From positions 1 through 28,559 of the IMG/VR virus record IMGVR_UViG_3300025626_000102: a DNA stretch of 28,559 nt; one strand, given 5' to 3'. Shown here in pieces: positions 24,538 through 28,559 of the stretch (position 1 is its first letter; each line of letters begins with the position of its first letter). This DNA is from a virus. The translations under genes were made by a program, and so were the position numbers. Under the pieces are notes generated by a model. The model was not told the origin of the DNA. It did no database searches and was given only the letters and a program-made list of their open reading frames with translations.

Positions 24538-24978
24538 TTAATCTAGTAAGCCGTTAGATTCGTCAAACTTTAACACCAGCTGTTCAGATATATTGTAAGG
24601 TAAGTATGTTAATTCACATTCAATTATTATGCCAGATTCGTACTCGTCTATAAAAATATTCTCAGCTTGTATTCTCGGGTCGTAATTAATAATTTCTGTT
24701 ACATTAGTAGCAATTGCTTCTTTTAACTCGTCAGTGAGCGGTTCAAATAAAAGGTCCCAGATTATTGTTCCAAAGTTTGGATTTTCTAATTTTTCACCCT
24801 GACGTATATGCAAATGGTTTACTAGATCTTGCTTAATAAGTTCAAGATCGTATACTACTGCATCACTAATTGTTCTTCCGACACTAGACACTCCTCTATA
24901 AGCCCTACTAGTAATAGGAGCTTGGGGTCTCTTTGGTGTGTTTACAACAACCTCTTTATATATTCTCTGATCTGCCAT
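24538..24978 (-). CDS. 25: Baseplate wedge protein, gp25-like, 146 residues
   Basis: The size (T4 gp25 is 132 residues) and the central segment fit the gp25/TssE family: a leader, SDAVVYDLELIKQDLVNHL, then GEKLENPNFGTIIWDLLFEP and a C-terminal strand pair (IFIDEYESGIIIECELTY). The F-E-P in this segment matches the conserved EPR-like core that links the wedge to the sheath-initiating end of the baseplate. The family is often labelled lysozyme-like, but the protein is structural and no catalytic glutamate site is evident. It lies 17 bases after the PAAR gene, with AAAGAGGG about eleven bases before ATG 24978. In T4 gene 25 is in a separate cluster from gene 6; here it immediately precedes gp6. 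Confidence 0.9.
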   Translation of the reverse strand: MADQRIYKEVVVNTPKRPQAPITSRAYRGVSSVGRTISDAVVYDLELIKQDLVNHLHIRQGEKLENPNFGTIIWDLLFEPLTDELKEAIATNVTEIINYDPRIQAENIFIDEYESGIIIECELTYLPYNISEQLVLKFDESNGLLD

Positions 24979-24995
24979 AACGTATTTAGCCCTCT

Positions 24996-25307
24996 TTATT
25001 CACCGTCTGCATACACCGTGGTTTGTGTAACTTCTTTTACATATGCAGTACAATCGTAGGTGTCAGCTAGGCGTGCAACTGCTAAATTATTTGCAAATAC
25101 TGTTGGACTAGCATTATTAATAAGTGTACTGTATACCGGCGGACAGTGTGTATGAGGAGTGTTTGTATCAGTTAGTCTGTGAATAGGCTCTTCGCATACA
25201 AAAACATTGTCGCTTCCACTTAACGTAGCAATATCAGCAGGCACAACGCAGACTGCGTGTCCTGTGTTTACTACATCTACTCCGTTTCCTCGTGCTACTA
25301 ATGGCAT
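24996..25307 (-). CDS. PAAR-type spike tip protein, 103 residues
   Basis: The protein begins MPLVARGNGVDVVNTGHAVC and contains HTHCPPV (residues 52-58) and SPTVFANNLAVARLADTYDC (67-86), the strand-turn pattern of PAAR proteins (SPTVFVNG...aRxGD). PAAR proteins cap the trimeric spike as a sharp cone held by a zinc ion bound by His and Cys. His17, His43, His52, His54 and Cys55 are candidate ligands, with Cys20, Cys38 and Cys86 as extra cysteines; which are used cannot be settled by eye. The gene directly follows the spike gene, fitting a separate tip subunit. ATG 25307 has GAGG nine bases upstream, which overlaps the final codons of the spike gene; only six bases separate the two genes. Confidence 0.85.
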   Translation of the reverse strand: MPLVARGNGVDVVNTGHAVCVVPADIATLSGSDNVFVCEEPIHRLTDTNTPHTHCPPVYSTLINNASPTVFANNLAVARLADTYDCTAYVKEVTQTTVYADGE

Positions 25308-25313
25308 ATTGTT

Positions 25314-26834
25314 TTACCTCTTAAATGTATCTGATATCGTTGGGAACGCTGGTGGCTCTTCTGGGAATCTAGTTTCGTCAAGATTTGCGATTTCGCTTTC
25401 TCGAGTTGTTCCTTCAATTTCGCTAGTTTCTTCACCTTCACCTACTGATGCTACTGTTGCATCAGGAGTTGCTGCTTCTGGATCTAGATGTTCATGACCG
25501 AACCACGGTTCGTGTAACGGAACACGCACGGGTTTGTTTGCAGATCCTGCTTGTGCTGCTGTTGCTGCTACTGGTCCATTCATATGAATTGGATCTGCTG
25601 TTTCGTAATGTCCTGAGCTATTAATATTTGTTGTGCCGCCAGCTGTAATCATAGTGTCGCCGGCACTATAAGTGTTTACTGTACCCTGTGCTGTAAGTAA
25701 TCCATTGCCTTCTGCTCTTACACTCCAGTTAGCACCTGCTTGACTCGAAATATTATTTCCTGCACTAATATTAACATCATTTCCTGCTTCAATATTAACA
25801 TCTCGTCCTGCTTTAAAGTTAAAGTCATTTTCTGTATGGATGCTAACGCTGTCTTGTGCATAGATATCAATCTTACCGTTACTGGTCATTTCAATCCAAC
25901 TAGTGCCTCTAGCATTGCCAATATAGATTAAGTCTTCTGAGTTGTGAAGCAATATCTGATGACCTGTTCTGGTGCGAATTCTAAATAATTCATTATGAGG
26001 AATATTAGTCTTGTTATCTGGTGCATATTCCGGAGGGCCTTCGCCTGCAGGAGTTTTTCTAACAAGAGTTTCATCGCCGTCATCCATTACTAAACTAGAT
26101 CCGCCCAGTCTAGATGTATGACGTTGAATATTATCGTCTTTAGTTCCATACGGTCCCTTAGGTCCAGTTTTATCTAACGGTCCAGGGCTACTAAATCCAA
26201 ATACCATACTAGGCATATCTCGTCTTGCACTCGAAGTTGTTGTTCCTCTAACCCAGTCTTCTATTAATCCTTGCTCTTGTAAAAATGCAGCTTGATGCGG
26301 GTGATACGGACGCTTAGTTTTAGTAGGATCACTATTAGGTTTATTATCTTCTAGTAATGTATTAATTTCACCCGAAGGCAATCTAAACCCTGTTATGTCG
26401 CCCGGTTCATCATCTTTCCAGCGTGTGTCTGTTGCCGGTGCAACACCAGGAACTTGCATATTGATAAAGTCATCTTGAATACAACCTATCCAAAAACATT
26501 CTTTAGTTGTTCCTTCTACAAATACAACTAACACTTCTGTACCTGGATCTGGTGGAACCATAAAAAATCCGTAACTGTTTTGAGTACTAGCATAATCTTT
26601 ATTTTTCTTAAGATGACGCTTTCCTGTTGTTCCGTAGAACGGACTTAGATATTTTGCATTATACATAGTGCTACCTTCGCCCACAGCATCGCCTGATGCT
26701 GTTTCTTTTTTCAGCTGCACTACTATAGTGCCCATATAGGTACTATCAAGCGTTTTTACAACAGTTGCTCGATATGGTCCCGGATCTTTTGGTGCTACTG
26801 ATTGTGCTGCTGGTGTTCTAGACTCTTGTGGCAT
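25314..26834 (-). CDS. 5: Central spike protein, gp5/VgrG-like, 506 residues, no lysozyme domain
   Basis: Residues about 19-130 look like the gp5/VgrG OB-fold domain (GPYRATVVKT, GTIVVQLKK, YGFFMVPPDPGTEVLVVF, FWIGCIQDDF). Residues about 270-310 contain FRIRTRTGHQILLHN and IEMTSNG, typical of VgrG-like spikes, followed by a series of about twelve octapeptides (residues about 315-414) that should form the triple beta-helix needle. T4 gp5 has a lysozyme domain between these parts; the corresponding 130-270 region here is polar with no matching Glu-containing active-site pattern. The C-terminal tail (about 415-506) contains VPLHEPWFGHEH and a low-complexity acidic stretch, and is followed by the PAAR gene. 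AAGGA lies about eight bases before ATG 26834. Role as central spike: well supported; gene name by position and fold only. Confidence 0.85.
   Translation of the reverse strand: MPQESRTPAAQSVAPKDPGPYRATVVKTLDSTYMGTIVVQLKKETASGDAVGEGSTMYNAKYLSPFYGTTGKRHLKKNKDYASTQNSYGFFMVPPDPGTEVLVVFVEGTTKECFWIGCIQDDFINMQVPGVAPATDTRWKDDEPGDITGFRLPSGEINTLLEDNKPNSDPTKTKRPYHPHQAAFLQEQGLIEDWVRGTTTSSARRDMPSMVFGFSSPGPLDKTGPKGPYGTKDDNIQRHTSRLGGSSLVMDDGDETLVRKTPAGEGPPEYAPDNKTNIPHNELFRIRTRTGHQILLHNSEDLIYIGNARGTSWIEMTSNGKIDIYAQDSVSIHTENDFNFKAGRDVNIEAGNDVNISAGNNISSQAGANWSVRAEGNGLLTAQGTVNTYSAGDTMITAGGTTNINSSGHYETADPIHMNGPVAATAAQAGSANKPVRVPLHEPWFGHEHLDPEAATPDATVASVGEGEETSEIEGTTRESEIANLDETRFPEEPPAFPTISDTFKR
25317..25320 (-). 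promoter_or_regulatory. Ribosome binding site of the PAAR gene inside the spike gene end
   Basis: The spike gene ends AAG AGG TAA, so the Shine-Dalgarno of the PAAR gene is formed by the last two sense codons (Lys-Arg) and lies nine bases before ATG 25307. This couples the production of spike and tip. Confidence 0.6.
25592..25890 (-). repeat. Octapeptide beta-helix of the spike, about twelve units
   Basis: The segment reads in steps of eight residues with Gly/Asn at the turns: GRDVNIEA, GNDVNISA, GNNISSQA, GANWSVRA and so on to SGHYETAD, with weaker units before. At the DNA level this gives short near-repeats of 24 bases, clearest near 25752-25820. The same period is known from the T4 gp5 needle. 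Confidence 0.75.
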
Positions 26835-26846
26835 TCTGCTATTCCT

Positions 26847-28559
26847 TTATGTGGCATCTACTGGCGGTACTACATCAGTATTCGGACGTGGATCTTTAGA
26901 TGTTATTAATCCGCCTCCGCTAGAACCAGCTGATACAGTCGGCGACGATAAATCAGATTGATTTCTTCGTCGAGTTAATGACAATCGTTGTTTAAATTCA
27001 CCTTGATTAAATTCGTTAGTAACTGCGGTAACCATATAAAGTCCACTAAATGGAGACACTGGAACTGAATCACTTAACATTTCTATATATCCGCCTTGGC
27101 CACCATAGTCCAACGGTGTCCTAAAGTTTACTACAATGTCTATTTCATGTCTTTGATGATCCATAGTGCCATCTGCTGTTGCAGTAGTAGTCGGACCAAG
27201 ATCAGCAGTATAATTTCCAAAGCCAGTATCTGACATAAAATACGGATCGCCTAAGATTGTCATATCCAACGTAACCATATCTGCTTGGCTATCTAATATT
27301 GCTTGATGGAACATTCTAGCATTTCTTATAGGGGCAGTTTCTTGACCAGCACCTACTGGCGCTACTGCACCGTTATATGTCGGACTAGTTTTTATTTCAC
27401 TTGCGCCTTCTGCAGGAGTTTCGCCGCCGGCTGGGCTAACTGTGTTTCCGTCTTTATCTTCAACAGTTGTTTGTCCTGCATTTGCGTTTGCTCGGTTACC
27501 AAAGTCTGCTTGAAGCACAGTATGGAATGCCATTTCAAACTCAATATTAAAATCTATAATATCTATGTTTTTGCCTGTGTAAATATAATTGTATACCTTA
27601 GTTACATTAGGAGCAATGGATCCGTATCCTTTAGGTTGCTGCGTAGGCGCCATAAATTTACTAGAATGTACTTTAGTAGGAATAACTCTATAAACATACA
27701 CTTTGCTTTCGCCGCCTTTTGCAGTATCAGATGCTTTACCTACTAGATATACTTGCGGATCAATTGTAAACCAATCAACCATTCCTTGATCGTCTACTCT
27801 TTCAGCAAATTCTTGTCCATACTTTGAAGATAAAATAACTTCTTCAATGATCTTTGTAATTTTAACGCCAGCTGGAAACGAAAACTCTCGTCTGTTTGCT
27901 GAAATAGTAGTGTTTCCACGTTTGAATACATTGTTGTCTTTATCCCACGCTTCTGCAATTCCAGCTGGAGCCTGCGGAACATTTCCTCCACTAGTTTGAT
28001 CAAATCCCATCAAGCTAGATCCAATGTCGTTTAAGCTAGCTTCGCCTTGCACTAAACTGTTAGTTTCACCTTCACGTGATGCTTGGACGCCGCCAATTTG
28101 GAACCCGTCAGCTGTTGCTTGTGCAGCCGATACTGCTGCTTCACCTTCAGAAGCACGTTCTTTAGCGGCTCCTAATGATTTTGGAGACGGTAATCCAGGT
28201 ATTCTACTAAATGCATTTGAAAGTACTGAGCCAATTTCACCCGGAAGTGCTGCTAGATTATTAATAGTATCAATTGCTTGGCTAGCTATTTGATTAGCAT
28301 TGTTTAGGTCTTGTTGTAAATTTTGCAGAGCAGGTGCGTTGACTCCCCATTGAGATAACGCACTAGATACTTCTCCAACTGCACCTTGTGTTACTGATGC
28401 TGCTTGGTTTATTGTTCCTAATAAAGTAGTTGCAGATTCAGCTGCTGATGATAATTTATCTAAGCCTCCTGTAACTGCACCTAGTCCCATTCCTGCGCCG
28501 CCAGCGCTATCTTTTGGAAATACTATGAATATTTCTTCAACTGGAGTTGATGGATTGTC
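26847..28559 (-). CDS. Hub-like baseplate structural protein, 5' end beyond the window (571 residues visible)
   Basis: The frame stays open from the stop at 26847 to the right edge, with protein-like sequence upstream of the first in-window ATG at 28490 (TPVEEIFIVFPKDSAGGAGM), so the real start is most likely outside the window. The visible N-terminal part is Ala/Gly/Ser-rich and helical (about residues 24-150 counted from the edge). The rest is a mixed alpha/beta part with conserved-looking segments DPYFMSDTGFGNY, MDHQRHEIDIVVNFRTPLDY and, near the end, SGLYMVTAVTNEFNQGEFKQ followed by RLSLTRRRNQ. That last pattern is typical of tail hub proteins, where the final strand pair precedes a short tail. 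Lying 12 bases before the spike gene, it is a candidate for the gp27-type hub or a hub-associated tail protein. I do not recognise an exact family. Confidence 0.78.
   Translation of the reverse strand, partial: DNPSTPVEEIFIVFPKDSAGGAGMGLGAVTGGLDKLSSAAESATTLLGTINQAASVTQGAVGEVSSALSQWGVNAPALQNLQQDLNNANQIASQAIDTINNLAALPGEIGSVLSNAFSRIPGLPSPKSLGAAKERASEGEAAVSAAQATADGFQIGGVQASREGETNSLVQGEASLNDIGSSLMGFDQTSGGNVPQAPAGIAEAWDKDNNVFKRGNTTISANRREFSFPAGVKITKIIEEVILSSKYGQEFAERVDDQGMVDWFTIDPQVYLVGKASDTAKGGESKVYVYRVIPTKVHSSKFMAPTQQPKGYGSIAPNVTKVYNYIYTGKNIDIIDFNIEFEMAFHTVLQADFGNRANANAGQTTVEDKDGNTVSPAGGETPAEGASEIKTSPTYNGAVAPVGAGQETAPIRNARMFHQAILDSQADMVTLDMTILGDPYFMSDTGFGNYTADLGPTTTATADGTMDHQRHEIDIVVNFRTPLDYGGQGGYIEMLSDSVPVSPFSGLYMVTAVTNEFNQGEFKQRLSLTRRRNQSDLSSPTVSAGSSGGGLITSKDPRPNTDVVPPVDAT

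Noticed and set aside
24538-24978. gp25-like gene as an active lysozyme
   Set aside because: The family name comes from an old label; the sequence shows the structural NPNFG...FEP core and no lysozyme active-site pattern.
24981-24990. GCTAAATACG before the gp25-like gene as a third late promoter
   Set aside because: It ends only three bases (or fewer) from the ATG, so a start downstream of it would leave no leader and exclude the AAAGAGGG ribosome site.
25752-25820. Short 24-base near-repeats that might be a tandem repeat or CRISPR-like array
   Set aside because: They are in frame with the spike gene and reflect the eight-residue period of its beta-helix; there are no unique spacers of equal length between exact repeats.
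27303-27746. Plus-strand frame of 147 codons, and the other plus-strand frames across the window
   Set aside because: They lie opposite well-supported minus-strand genes, their products have no recognisable motifs and an odd composition, and they lack good ribosome sites.
1-28559. tRNA genes, integrase or attachment sites, insertion sequences, defence or auxiliary metabolic genes
   Set aside because: The whole window is filled with minus-strand structural genes and gaps of at most 58 bases; none of these could be supported.

Overview
This window reads as part of the late structural region of a T4-like, contractile-tailed phage (myovirus) of the kind common in marine water. Evidence for this is the block of recognisable baseplate genes (a gp5/VgrG-like spike, a PAAR tip, a gp25-like and a gp6-like wedge protein), the very large wedge or tail protein after them, and fibre genes with repeat families I associate with marine T4-like phages. 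The base composition is AT-rich. The host cannot be told from this window: there are no auxiliary metabolic genes, tRNAs or host-derived sequence.

Every real gene is on the minus strand, so transcription runs from right to left. In transcription order: a hub-like structural protein whose start lies beyond the right edge (26847-28559); a gp5/VgrG-like spike with an OB fold and octapeptide beta-helix but no visible lysozyme (25314-26834); a PAAR-type tip (24996-25307); gp25-like wedge (24538-24978); an enlarged gp6-like wedge (21024-24479); a giant 4637-residue protein filling 13.9 kb (7108-21021); an unnamed 203-residue protein (6472-7083); a collar-domain fibre (4376-6469); and a second fibre running off the left edge (1-4376). 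All eight visible stop codons are TAA and all eight visible starts are ATG. Gaps range from a 1-nt overlap to 58 nt, and several Shine-Dalgarno sequences lie inside the end of the preceding gene, so the block looks like a tightly coupled operon. Two sites resembling T4-type late promoters (AAATAAATAC) lie just upstream of the gp6-like gene and the 203-residue gene.

The genes probably build one machine. The hub, spike and tip form the central puncturing device. The gp25- and gp6-like proteins and the giant protein form the wedges around it, and the 203-residue protein and the two fibres supply the outer host-contact parts. The two fibres share a related N-terminal domain, which suggests they dock on the same or similar sites.

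The most notable object is the giant protein. By eye it contains a degenerate cupredoxin-like module, four short modules resembling carbohydrate-binding modules, an FG-GAP-like propeller of seven blades with two of those modules inserted in it, two pairs of GxGY repeats, a series of fibre-like beta repeats, and a helical hairpin of about 170 residues inserted in one beta domain. There are no stretches over 60 bases without a gene.
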